A DNA stretch of 5,417 bases from Coriobacteriia bacterium. Lineage in GTDB: Bacteria > Actinomycetota > Coriobacteriia > Anaerosomatales > SLCP01. The notes under the pieces were generated by a model. The model worked only from the letters and a program-made list of their open reading frames with translations, did no database searches and was not told the origin of the DNA. Numbering within the stretch: position 1 is the stretch's first letter; each line of letters begins with the position of its first letter. Positions 1 to 5,417 of the stretch are shown here, in pieces. The position numbers and the translations under genes were made by a program. The DNA lies in the NCBI GenBank assembly GCA_007123455.1, contig SKKZ01000111.1, forward strand, positions 1-5,417, read 5' to 3'.

Positions 1-640
1 CGAGGGCGGAGCCCATGACGAACGTGAACGAGATGGTGAGGTTCGTCTCGATGCCCATCATCTCGGCCGCCTCGCGGTCCTGAGAGGTCGCGCGCATCGC
101 CTTGCCCATGCGGGTGCCCTTCACGATCCAGGTCAGCAGCGCCATGAGCAGAAGTGAGACGACGATGATCACGATCTGTAGTACGCGGATACGCGCACCG
201 AAGATCTCCACGAAGCCGGTCGGGACGACCGCCGTCGGCATGATGATCGGCGAGGGCCCGAAGACGACGACGATGAGGTTCTGCAGGAAGATCGAGACGC
301 CGATCGCCGAGAGCAGCGCGATGATCCGCGAGCGTTGACGCAGCGGGCGGTAGGCGACGCGCTCGATGAGGAAGCCCAGCGTCGCGGTAAGCACGAGTGA
401 GACGAGCAGCGCCACGCCGAAATAGGCGATCTTGATCGCGAGCGGCGTGGCAGCGTCGACCCCGATCCATATCAGGGTGCTCGCTGCGATGTATCCGCCC
501 ACCGTGAAGACCTCGCCATGGGCGAAGTTGATGAGCTGGAGCACGCCGTAGACCATGGTGTAGCCGAGCGCGATGAGCGCGTATATCATGCCGACGGTCA
601 GACCCGAGACCGTCAGACTGAAGATATGTTCGAGGGTCAT
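1..640 (-). CDS. livH: LivH-type branched-chain amino acid ABC transporter permease (3' end outside window)
   Basis: This is one of the two membrane permeases of the Liv/HAAT amino acid importer, which lets branched-chain (or other hydrophobic) amino acids released by the binding protein cross the cytoplasmic membrane using ATP hydrolysed by LivG/LivF. Reading the complement from the ATG at 640 gives 213 codons without a stop to the window edge; LivH proteins are usually about 290-310 residues, so roughly the last quarter to third is missing. The start MTLEHIFSLTVSGLTVGMIY, then ALGYTMVYGVLQLINFAHGE (residues 24-43), is a hallmark of the family. Further hydrophobic segments lie near 73-93, 106-127 and 152-173. 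MRATSQDREAAEMMGI (182-197) is the EAA-type cytoplasmic loop that docks on the ATPase. A purine-rich stretch (AGGGG, 4 bases before ATG) can serve as ribosome binding site. It follows the binding-protein gene by 151 bp, separated by a hairpin. Confidence 0.95.
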   Translation of the reverse strand, partial: MTLEHIFSLTVSGLTVGMIYALIALGYTMVYGVLQLINFAHGEVFTVGGYIAASTLIWIGVDAATPLAIKIAYFGVALLVSLVLTATLGFLIERVAYRPLRQRSRIIALLSAIGVSIFLQNLIVVVFGPSPIIMPTAVVPTGFVEIFGARIRVLQIVIIVVSLLLMALLTWIVKGTRMGKAMRATSQDREAAEMMGIETNLTISFTFVMGSAL

Positions 641-724
641 CCCGCCCCTATCCTGTCCCCAGTGCCGATCCTGCTCCGCGCGACAGCGTACCGCATGAAG
701 CTTCGCCTACTGTAGCAGAGCCCC

Positions 725-771
725 TCAGGGTGTCACGCGAGGGGCCGGGCATGGTGCCCGGCCCCCCCTGA
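725..771 (-). promoter_or_regulatory. Intercistronic GC-rich hairpin between binding protein and permease genes
   Basis: Positions 741-751 (ggggccgggca) and 755-765 (tgcccggcccc) form a perfect 11-bp stem with a 3-base loop. The bases directly outside continue it: 725-730 (tcaggg) pairs with 766-771 (ccctga), leaving a 10-base one-sided bulge at 731-740. In the transcript it starts about 20 bases after the livJ stop. There is no U-run on its 3' side, so it is not a canonical intrinsic terminator. Hairpins in this place commonly protect the upstream binding-protein mRNA from 3' exonucleases or partly attenuate read-through, which would give more binding protein than permease. That role is inferred here. 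The rest of the gap (641-719) shows only the permease ribosome binding site. Confidence 0.7.
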
Positions 772-791
772 AGAACTCGTACACGATGTCG

Positions 792-1982
792 TTACTCGAT
801 GAACACCCACGTGCCACCGGTGTACTCGAAGCGCGGGATGAGCTCGGTACCGGCGCCGCCGGGAACCGACACGTCACCGTTCTCGTCGAACGTGAGCGTG
901 CCCTGCACACCCTCATATTCGATCTCGAACATCGCCGGGATGATGTCGGCGGGATCGGTCGAACCGGCGTACTGCATGGCCTCGACCACAGCTCCGAGAG
1001 CATCGTAGTTGTTCTCGGCGTACGGGCCGGCAGTCTCGCCGGTCGCAGCCTCGAAGTTTGCGGCGAACTCGGCGTATCCGGGCATGCCCTCCTGGGCGAA
1101 CCCGCCGAAGGTGCACAGCGCGCCTTCGACGTTCTCGGCTCCACCGGCCCCTTCGCCGATGAGATCGGACTTGATGCCGTCGCCGCCCATGAACTGGGTG
1201 TCGACACCGGCCTCGACGAGCTGCTTGAAGAGCAGGCCCGCCTCACGGTGGTACCCGGTGAAGATGACCGCGTCCGGGCCGAACGCGCTGATGTTGTTCA
1301 CCTGAGCCGAGAAGTCGACGTCACCCTCCTGGCCTTCCTGGCGGAGCACGTCGGCGCCTCCGGCCTCCGCGGTCTCCTGGACCTCGTTGCCGAGTGCCAC
1401 GGCGTAGTCGCCGCGGTCGTCCATGACGACGATGTTCTCGGCGCCGAGCTCGAGTGCCCACTCGCCGAGGGCCGCACCCTGCAGGTCGTCACGCAGGCAG
1501 GTGCGGAAGAAGTTGTCGTAGCCCTGCTCGGTCAGGTCGGGCGCGGTGGCCGAACCCGAGACCAGCGGGATGCCCGCTGCCTGGTAGATCGGCAGGGCCG
1601 CGTTGGCCGCGCCGGAGGTCAGCGTCCCGATGACGGCTACGACGCCCTCATCGACGAGCTGCTGGGCGACGATCGGCGCCTCGGCGGGCTCACCCTTGTC
1701 GTCCTTGATGCTCAGCTCGATGTTGTAGACCACGCCGTCGATCTCGAATCCGGAGAAGTCCTCGGCAGCCAGCTTCAGTGCCTCGGAAGCGGCGAAGCCG
1801 TAATCAGCCAGCCCGCCTGTCAGCGAGGTATGAACGCCGATCTTCACCGTCTCGGTTGCGGCCACGTCATTCGGATCCTCGTCCTCGACCTCATCCGCCG
1901 CACAGCCGCCGATGCCGAGCATGGCGACCATCGCGATGACGAGTCCGAACACAAGGAGCTTGCGTGTCCGTTCTCTCCACAT
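792..1982 (-). CDS. livJ: Branched-chain amino acid ABC transporter substrate-binding lipoprotein (LivJ/LivK family)
   Basis: This is the extracytoplasmic receptor that captures an amino acid and delivers it to the LivH/LivM permeases. It has 396 residues, normal for the family. The N-terminus is a lipoprotein signal: basic MWRERTRK, a hydrophobic stretch at 9-25, then IGGC with the candidate lipidated Cys27. An acidic tether (ADEVEDEDPND, 29-39) follows. The mature type I periplasmic-binding fold begins at VKIGVHTSLTGG (46-57). Family signatures are IGTLTSGA (118-125), SGSATAPDL (142-150), FFRTCLRDDLQGA (158-170), FTGYHREAGLLFKQ (241-254) and GGDGI (266-270). By analogy with E. coli LivJ, the ligand's main-chain groups would be held around Ser123, Thr146 and Glu247, but I have not aligned these rigorously. 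Ligand specificity (Leu only, Leu/Ile/Val, or another amino acid) cannot be read from sequence. The ATG start is supported by AAAGGGG seven bases upstream. The permease gene follows in the same direction. Confidence 0.95.
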   Translation of the reverse strand: MWRERTRKLLVFGLVIAMVAMLGIGGCAADEVEDEDPNDVAATETVKIGVHTSLTGGLADYGFAASEALKLAAEDFSGFEIDGVVYNIELSIKDDKGEPAEAPIVAQQLVDEGVVAVIGTLTSGAANAALPIYQAAGIPLVSGSATAPDLTEQGYDNFFRTCLRDDLQGAALGEWALELGAENIVVMDDRGDYAVALGNEVQETAEAGGADVLRQEGQEGDVDFSAQVNNISAFGPDAVIFTGYHREAGLLFKQLVEAGVDTQFMGGDGIKSDLIGEGAGGAENVEGALCTFGGFAQEGMPGYAEFAANFEAATGETAGPYAENNYDALGAVVEAMQYAGSTDPADIIPAMFEIEYEGVQGTLTFDENGDVSVPGGAGTELIPRFEYTGGTWVFIE

Positions 1983-1989
1983 ACGCTTA

Positions 1990-1996
1990 CCCCTTT
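1990..1996 (-). promoter_or_regulatory. Ribosome binding site of livJ
   Basis: The complement reads AAAGGGG, seven bases before the ATG at 1982. It supports that ATG, which also gives a correctly formed lipoprotein signal peptide. Confidence 0.7.
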
Positions 1997-2009
1997 CAAC
2001 GCCGTGATG

Positions 2010-2022
2010 CTGATACCTGATA
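2010..2022. repeat. Short direct repeat ctgata-c-ctgata in the livJ leader
   Basis: The hexamer ctgata occurs at 2010-2015 and again at 2017-2022, a 7-base period. It lies just downstream of the putative -10 box, at or just after the expected transcription start. It could be half of a protein-binding site, but two hexamers so close together can also arise by chance. Confidence 0.3.
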
Positions 2023-2029
2023 GCCAGTC

Positions 2030-2035
2030 ATTGTA
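2030..2035 (-). promoter_or_regulatory. Putative -10 box of the livJ promoter
   Basis: The complement reads TACAAT, matching five of six positions of TATAAT and the actinobacterial TAnnnT pattern. It would start transcription near 2023, giving a leader of about 40 bases before the livJ ATG. No convincing TTGACA-like -35 is seen at 16-18 bp spacing, so the promoter may need an activator or use another sigma factor. The gap 1983-2161 holds no credible gene; besides this box it has the ribosome binding site, a direct repeat and an inverted repeat. Confidence 0.45.
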
Positions 2036-2057
2036 GCGAAACACGCACGCCAGTACC

Positions 2058-2080
2058 ATCACCGATGCAGTAACGGTGAT
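2058..2080. repeat. 7-bp inverted repeat upstream of the livJ -10 box (candidate operator)
   Basis: Arms atcaccg (2058-2064) and cggtgat (2074-2080) are perfect inverted copies separated by nine bases. If the -10 box at 2030-2035 is right, the centre lies around -46, over the -35 region. That position suits a regulator contacting RNA polymerase or blocking it. The binding protein is unknown; an amino acid-responsive regulator is only a guess from the downstream genes. Confidence 0.4.
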
Positions 2081-2161
2081 ATGGACGGCCGCGTGATGCA
2101 AGTTCGGACACCGGCTCACGGGTACCCGCAACGGGCCAACCGGAACGTGCGGAGCGACCGA

Positions 2162-2944
2162 CTAGCCCACCGAGCGCCACGGGCCGAGGCGGCGGAGTGC
2201 CGCGCGCAGTGCGGCCTGCGTGGCTTCGGTGCGGTCGGTCCAGTCGGCGTACGAGACCCGCATCGCGGCGTAGCCCGCACGGCGCAGGCGATCCCTGCAT
2301 CCGCGGTCGCGTCCGGCCCGATCGTCCCGCTGCCACGCTCCCCCGTCACACTCTATGGCGAGCGGTCGTGCCAGGTCGGCGACGACAAGATCGGCGACGG
2401 CCCCTCCGACCGGCACCTGCGCGCGCACACGGTGGCCGAGGTCCTCCAGGTAGAGGAAGACCTCGACCTCGAACCAACTCTCGAAGGGGCGAGGCAGGGA
2501 GCGACGGTCGTCGGTTGCGCCTTTACCGCGTGCCGTGGCGAGCTGGCGCACGAGCAGACGCCATTGCGGCTCACGTCCGAACAGGCGCGCCGCCTCACAA
2601 ACGCCCGCGAGTGAGAAGGGAGTCCATGCGAGTCCGAGCTGGGCGAGATGGAAGGAGAACTCATCGGGATCCACCCACGGATGTGTACTTGCGAAGGCGA
2701 GCACGGCGTCGAGCATCGGCGCGTCGCTGCCTTCACCCCTGCAACATCGTCCGCTGAGCTCGACCAGGTCGGCGACTGACCGGCCGGTCCTTTGTGCAAC
2801 CTCGGCATAGCTATGGATGCCCTCGGCCCCCCACCCGTTGAGCAGCCGGACCGCACGCCAGTCACCGGCTTCATCGGCGGCCGGGCCGCAGAGCAAGCGC
2901 AGCTCGGTCTCGAAAGGTCCGGGGCCTATGGACGGTACGGGCAC
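2162..2944 (-). CDS. Orphan HTH-like plus PD-(D/E)XK nuclease-like protein (DUF559/MTES_1575-like)
   Basis: Function unknown; probably a DNA-acting protein. Numbering below uses the longer form from GTG 2959 (265 residues). The C-terminal domain, about 158-245, reads like the restriction-endonuclease fold of DUF559, Vsr-like and MTES_1575 proteins: PFESWFEVEVFLYLEDLG (158-175, with Glu164 and Glu166), QVPVGGAVADLVV (181-193, Asp190), LAIECDGG (200-207, Glu203 and Asp205), then RDRLRRAGY and MRVSYADW. Families of this type often carry a His a few residues after the CDG/VDG motif; here the matching place appears to be Gln210. The N-terminal half has two HTH-looking stretches: 36-68 (RAVRLLNGWGAEGIHSYAEV onward), resembling sigma region 4, and 101-138. 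The GTG at 2944 is preferred because GAGGGGG precedes it by a suitable distance, while the GTG at 2959 has no ribosome binding site. No methyltransferase partner is visible. It lies 78 bp after patB in the same direction. Confidence 0.8.
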   Translation of the reverse strand: MPVPSIGPGPFETELRLLCGPAADEAGDWRAVRLLNGWGAEGIHSYAEVAQRTGRSVADLVELSGRCCRGEGSDAPMLDAVLAFASTHPWVDPDEFSFHLAQLGLAWTPFSLAGVCEAARLFGREPQWRLLVRQLATARGKGATDDRRSLPRPFESWFEVEVFLYLEDLGHRVRAQVPVGGAVADLVVADLARPLAIECDGGAWQRDDRAGRDRGCRDRLRRAGYAAMRVSYADWTDRTEATQAALRAALRRLGPWRSVG

Positions 2945-3022
2945 TGTGATCCCCCTCACACTTCACTACAGGGGAACCATCGGCGTGCCCGCGCGCAGGC
3001 TTGAGCCGTTCGAAGGCGCGGT

Positions 3023-4207
3023 TCAGCGGGAGCGTAAGGCGGTGACGACGCGATCGACGATCTCGTCGAGGATCTTCCGCGAGGTCGCGAAGTTCAGGCG
3101 CGCGAAGCCCCTGCCGTGCGCCCCGAAGTCCGGACCTGCGGAGAGCGCGACGCGGGCGTTCTCGAGCAGCCAGCGGGCGGGATCCTCGCCGAGCTCGAGC
3201 CCCCGGAAGTCAAGCCATGCGAGGTAGGTGGCCTCAGGCAGGGAGAAGCGGACCTCTGGCAGCTCGTCGGAGAGCCGGGAGGCAAGGTGGTCGCGTTGCG
3301 CGGTGAGGTGGTCCCGGGTGGCCTCGAGCCATGGCCCGCCTCGCGTCCAGGCGGCCAGCGTGGCCTCGGCACCCGGCGAACCGACCGCACCGAGCAGGTG
3401 GTCCGGGAGAGCTGCGAGACCGTCTGAGACGCGCCCGTCACCGATGTGGGCGACAGCGCAGCGCAATCCGGCGACGTTGAAGGCCTTGCTCGCCGCGCTC
3501 ACTGTCACGGTGCGCGAGGCGGCCTGCTCCCCGAGGCTTGCGAAAGGGCGGAAGCACGTGTCCCGATGCGTGAGGTCGCCCCAGATCTCGTCGCTGATCA
3601 CGAGCAGGTCGTGGCGGGCCGCCACCTCGGCGACGGCCTCGAGCTCCTCGACGCTGAAGACACGGCCGGTGGGGTTGTGCGGGCTGCAGAGCAGGATCGC
3701 CCGGGTGCGCTCGTCGATGGCGTCGGCGAGGCGGTTCGGATCGAGCCGCCACCCCGGCGGGTCGAGGGGGCAGTCGACCACCCGCCTGCCGGTCCCCGTG
3801 ACCGAAGAGAGGAAGGGCGGGTAGATGGGCGTGAAGATCACCACACCGTCACCCGGCTCGGTAGTGAGCCAGAGCGCCACCTGCACCGCCTGCATCACGT
3901 CACAGAACAGGCGCAGGCACCCTGGGTCGGGACGCCAGCCGTGACGCGCCTCCTGCCAGGCGGCGAACGCCGCGGGCAGCTTGACGGCCGCGTCGAAGTT
4001 GTAGCCGAAATCCCCGCGCGCTGCCAGGCGCTCGACCGCCTCTACCGCGACAGGTGCCGGCGGCAGGTCCATGTCGGCGACCCACGCCGGCAAGACCTCG
4101 CGATCGTGCATCGTCCACTTGATCGAAGTGAGCGAGCGCAGCCGGTGGAGATCCGCGCTCAGAGGCTCGCGGGCGTCGGCCGGGGGGATGGCGTCAGACG
4201 TGTCCAT
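3023..4207 (-). CDS. patB: MalY/PatB-family PLP-dependent C-S lyase / aminotransferase
   Basis: A cytoplasmic fold-type I PLP enzyme of 394 residues, the usual size for MalY/PatB proteins. Characterised members cleave cystathionine or other cysteine S-conjugates to pyruvate, ammonia and a thiol; some annotated relatives act as aminotransferases. The diagnostic N-terminal motif is IKWTMHDREVLPAWVADMDL (29-48). Cofactor residues are visible: CSPHNPTGRVF (174-184, Asn178), ISDEIWGDLTH (204-214, Asp206), and SAASKAFNVAGLR (237-249), in which Lys241 should form the Schiff base with PLP. FARLNFATSR (368-377) carries Arg370, the expected substrate-carboxylate binder. All catalytic residues are present, so the enzyme should be active; substrate preference cannot be decided. 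There is no Shine-Dalgarno before the ATG at 4207, but a -10-like box sits six bases upstream, suggesting a leaderless message. The membrane protein gene diverges from it across 81 bp. Confidence 0.93.
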   Translation of the reverse strand: MDTSDAIPPADAREPLSADLHRLRSLTSIKWTMHDREVLPAWVADMDLPPAPVAVEAVERLAARGDFGYNFDAAVKLPAAFAAWQEARHGWRPDPGCLRLFCDVMQAVQVALWLTTEPGDGVVIFTPIYPPFLSSVTGTGRRVVDCPLDPPGWRLDPNRLADAIDERTRAILLCSPHNPTGRVFSVEELEAVAEVAARHDLLVISDEIWGDLTHRDTCFRPFASLGEQAASRTVTVSAASKAFNVAGLRCAVAHIGDGRVSDGLAALPDHLLGAVGSPGAEATLAAWTRGGPWLEATRDHLTAQRDHLASRLSDELPEVRFSLPEATYLAWLDFRGLELGEDPARWLLENARVALSAGPDFGAHGRGFARLNFATSRKILDEIVDRVVTALRSR

Positions 4208-4213
4208 ACGGGG

Positions 4214-4219
4214 AGTGTA
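4214..4219 (-). promoter_or_regulatory. Putative -10 box for a leaderless patB transcript
   Basis: The complement reads TACACT and ends six bases before the patB ATG, so transcription would begin at or next to the A of the start codon. The sequence between is pyrimidine-rich (CCCCGT) and has no ribosome binding site. This fits leaderless mRNAs, which are common in Actinomycetota. No good -35 is seen. The box could be chance. Confidence 0.35.
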
Positions 4220-4288
4220 GTGCAGGAGCGGGGCAGCGTCTCTGATTGAGCAGAGGCACTTTCAGGGAAACAAGGGGTCAGAGAGGAC

Positions 4289-5407
4289 GTGAGATCGGAC
4301 AGGACTGTGAAGAGCGGCCGCCACCAGACTCCAGACGGACCCCGTGACCTCCGGGACTGGGACCGCATGCTCAAGATCACCTGGACGGTGATCGGCTGGA
4401 TCGTGCTCGGGCTCGGCGCGCTTTGGCTGCTCGGCAGGTTGTGGACGATGCTGCTGCCTCTGCTGCTCGGACTGCTCATCGTGTTCTTCCTGAGACCTCC
4501 GGTCGAGTGGCTCGTGCGCAACAAGGTACCCCGCCTGGCCGCCGTCGCGCTCTGCTACGTCCTCGCGCTCGCCCTGATCGCCGGGGCGAGCATCCTCGCC
4601 GCGCCTGCGGTGATACAGCAGACCGCCCAACTCGCGACCTCGGCCCCTCAGTACGCGGAGCAGTTGCAGGACGCCTACGCCGGCCTGCAAGACCGCTACG
4701 AGGAGTTGCTGCCCCCCTGGGCACTCGAAGCCGTCGACGACGCCATGCAGAGTGCATCCGCCGAGATAGGCGGCGTCGCCTCGGCGTTCGCCGGTCATCT
4801 TCTGACAGCCGGCATGAACGTCGTAGGACTCGTCACCGGATTGCTCGCCGGGCTCTTCATCGGGTTCTACCTCCTCTACACGCTGCCCGGTGTCGGACCG
4901 GGCATCGTCGAGGCGATGCCACCGGGCTGGCGTCGCGATGCCCGCGAGGCCGCCGGCCGTGTCGAAGAGACGGTGGGCGGGTTCGTGCGCGGCCAGCTCA
5001 TCATCATGGTGATCGTCGGCGTGATGACATGGCTCGGCATGCGGCTGATCGGAATGCCGTATGCCGGGTTCATCGGGACGCTCGCGGGCATCCTCGACGT
5101 GATTCCCTACCTCGGGCCGGTCGCAGCCGCTGTGGTGGCGATCGTCATCGGCCTGTTCACGGACCCGTGGCTTGCAGTGTGGGCGACACTCGTGATGATC
5201 GCGATACAGCAGATAGAGACCAACCTGGTCCGTCCCAAAGTGATGGGCGACCAGGTCGGACTCCATCCCGTCATCGTGATACTCGCCGTCATCGGCGGAA
5301 CGGCGCTCTTCGGATTCATCGGGCTGCTACTCGCGGTACCTGTCGTCGGCGTGGCGAAGGTCCTCTACGAGTACTACGCCGAGAAACAGGGATGGGAACC
5401 GTGGTAG
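4289..5407 (+). CDS. AI-2E family transporter (PerM/UPF0118-type membrane protein)
   Basis: A polytopic inner-membrane protein of 372 residues, normal for the family. Members have been linked to export of the quorum signal AI-2 (TqsA), to sodium/proton exchange and to permeases of unknown substrate, so the substrate here is unknown. Hydrophobic segments lie near 30-48, 52-69, 83-106, 171-198, 235-254, 257-291, 295-309 and 326-356. The long soluble stretch at about 107-170 is typical. Family signatures include LLLGLLIVFFLRPPVEWL (58-75), LAGILDVIPYLGPVAA (265-280), IQQIETNLVRPKVMG (306-320) and VGLHPVIVILAVIGGTALFG (323-342). The GTG at 4289 gives a hydrophilic 26-residue leader with purine-rich sequence just upstream (AGAGAGG, only two bases away; AAGGGG, eleven bases away). 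The ATG at 4367 (Met27) would start directly before the first membrane segment and is a real alternative. No firm promoter is seen in 4208-4288. Confidence 0.92.
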   Translation: MRSDRTVKSGRHQTPDGPRDLRDWDRMLKITWTVIGWIVLGLGALWLLGRLWTMLLPLLLGLLIVFFLRPPVEWLVRNKVPRLAAVALCYVLALALIAGASILAAPAVIQQTAQLATSAPQYAEQLQDAYAGLQDRYEELLPPWALEAVDDAMQSASAEIGGVASAFAGHLLTAGMNVVGLVTGLLAGLFIGFYLLYTLPGVGPGIVEAMPPGWRRDAREAAGRVEETVGGFVRGQLIIMVIVGVMTWLGMRLIGMPYAGFIGTLAGILDVIPYLGPVAAAVVAIVIGLFTDPWLAVWATLVMIAIQQIETNLVRPKVMGDQVGLHPVIVILAVIGGTALFGFIGLLLAVPVVGVAKVLYEYYAEKQGWEPW

Positions 5408-5417
5408 GGCGACTCTC

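Noticed and set aside
741..771. Intrinsic terminator after livJ
   Set aside because: The stem is strong, but the 3' flank in the transcript is UCGCGUGACA with no U-run, and the permease gene of the same system follows.
786..2036. A 416-codon plus-strand open frame fully overlapping livJ
   Set aside because: It is longer than the real gene, but its translation shows no family signature and is His/Val/Asp/Arg-rich as expected of an antisense frame in GC-rich DNA. The opposite strand has a full, recognisable lipoprotein with a ribosome binding site.
2119..2128. Perfect 10-bp palindrome cgggtacccg after the nuclease-like gene
   Set aside because: It is short, has no loop for a hairpin and no second copy, and is likely to occur by chance in GC-rich DNA.
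1844..2131. A 95-codon minus-strand frame across the livJ upstream region
   Set aside because: It overlaps the livJ promoter and signal-peptide region in another frame, and its C-terminal part is Ser/Arg-rich shadow sequence.
2987..3000. Possible hairpin gcccgcgcgcaggc between patB and the nuclease-like gene
   Set aside because: The stem is only five pairs including one G-U, with no U-run, so it is too weak to call a terminator.
2162..4207. A restriction-modification or defence island built around the nuclease-like protein
   Set aside because: No methyltransferase, helicase, ATPase or other defence partner is present in the window; its neighbours are metabolic and transport genes.
3446..4249. 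A 267-codon plus-strand open frame antisense to patB
   Set aside because: It is a shadow frame; all PLP-enzyme motifs are on the minus strand, and the frame has no recognisable domain.
4262..5266. A 334-codon minus-strand open frame antisense to the PerM-like gene
   Set aside because: Its translation is a low-complexity His/Glu/Asp/Arg-rich sequence typical of the complement of membrane-protein codons, and the plus strand encodes a clear family member.

Overview
This is a GC-rich chromosomal stretch (roughly mid-60s percent GC by eye) that is almost fully coding. GTG starts, a solute-binding protein made as a lipoprotein, a TAnnnT-type -10 box and a possible leaderless start all suggest a high-GC monoderm, most likely an actinomycete relative (Actinomycetota). 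I cannot place it below phylum, and the phylum itself is an inference.

Layout, left to right. On the minus strand, 1-640 holds the first 213 codons of a LivH-type branched-chain amino acid ABC permease, cut by the window edge. Positions 641-791 are an intercistronic gap with a strong GC-rich hairpin and no U-tract. Positions 792-1982 encode the matching periplasmic-binding-type lipoprotein (LivJ/LivK family). Positions 1983-2161 form its upstream region, with a good ribosome binding site, a probable -10 box, a short direct repeat and a 7-bp inverted repeat. Positions 2162-2944 encode an unusual small protein with an HTH-like N-terminal half and a C-terminal PD-(D/E)XK nuclease-like domain (DUF559/MTES_1575-like). 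Positions 3023-4207 encode a MalY/PatB-family PLP enzyme (cystathionine beta-lyase/aminotransferase). An 81-bp divergent gap (4208-4288) follows. On the plus strand, 4289-5407 encodes a complete AI-2E/PerM-family (UPF0118) membrane protein.

How they work together. The binding protein and LivH are two parts of one high-affinity amino acid importer; the second permease and the two ATPases (livM, livG, livF) would be expected to lie beyond position 1. The hairpin between the two genes fits the usual need for more binding protein than membrane protein. The PatB-like enzyme and the nuclease-like protein point the same way as the liv genes, but a separate promoter region upstream of livJ makes one single operon unlikely. 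The divergent membrane protein has no evident link to the rest.

The window is mostly ordinary housekeeping and transport content. The least ordinary item is the orphan HTH plus nuclease-like protein, in which a polar residue expected near the active site appears changed. I see no CRISPR, tRNA, rRNA, insertion sequence or clear defence system.
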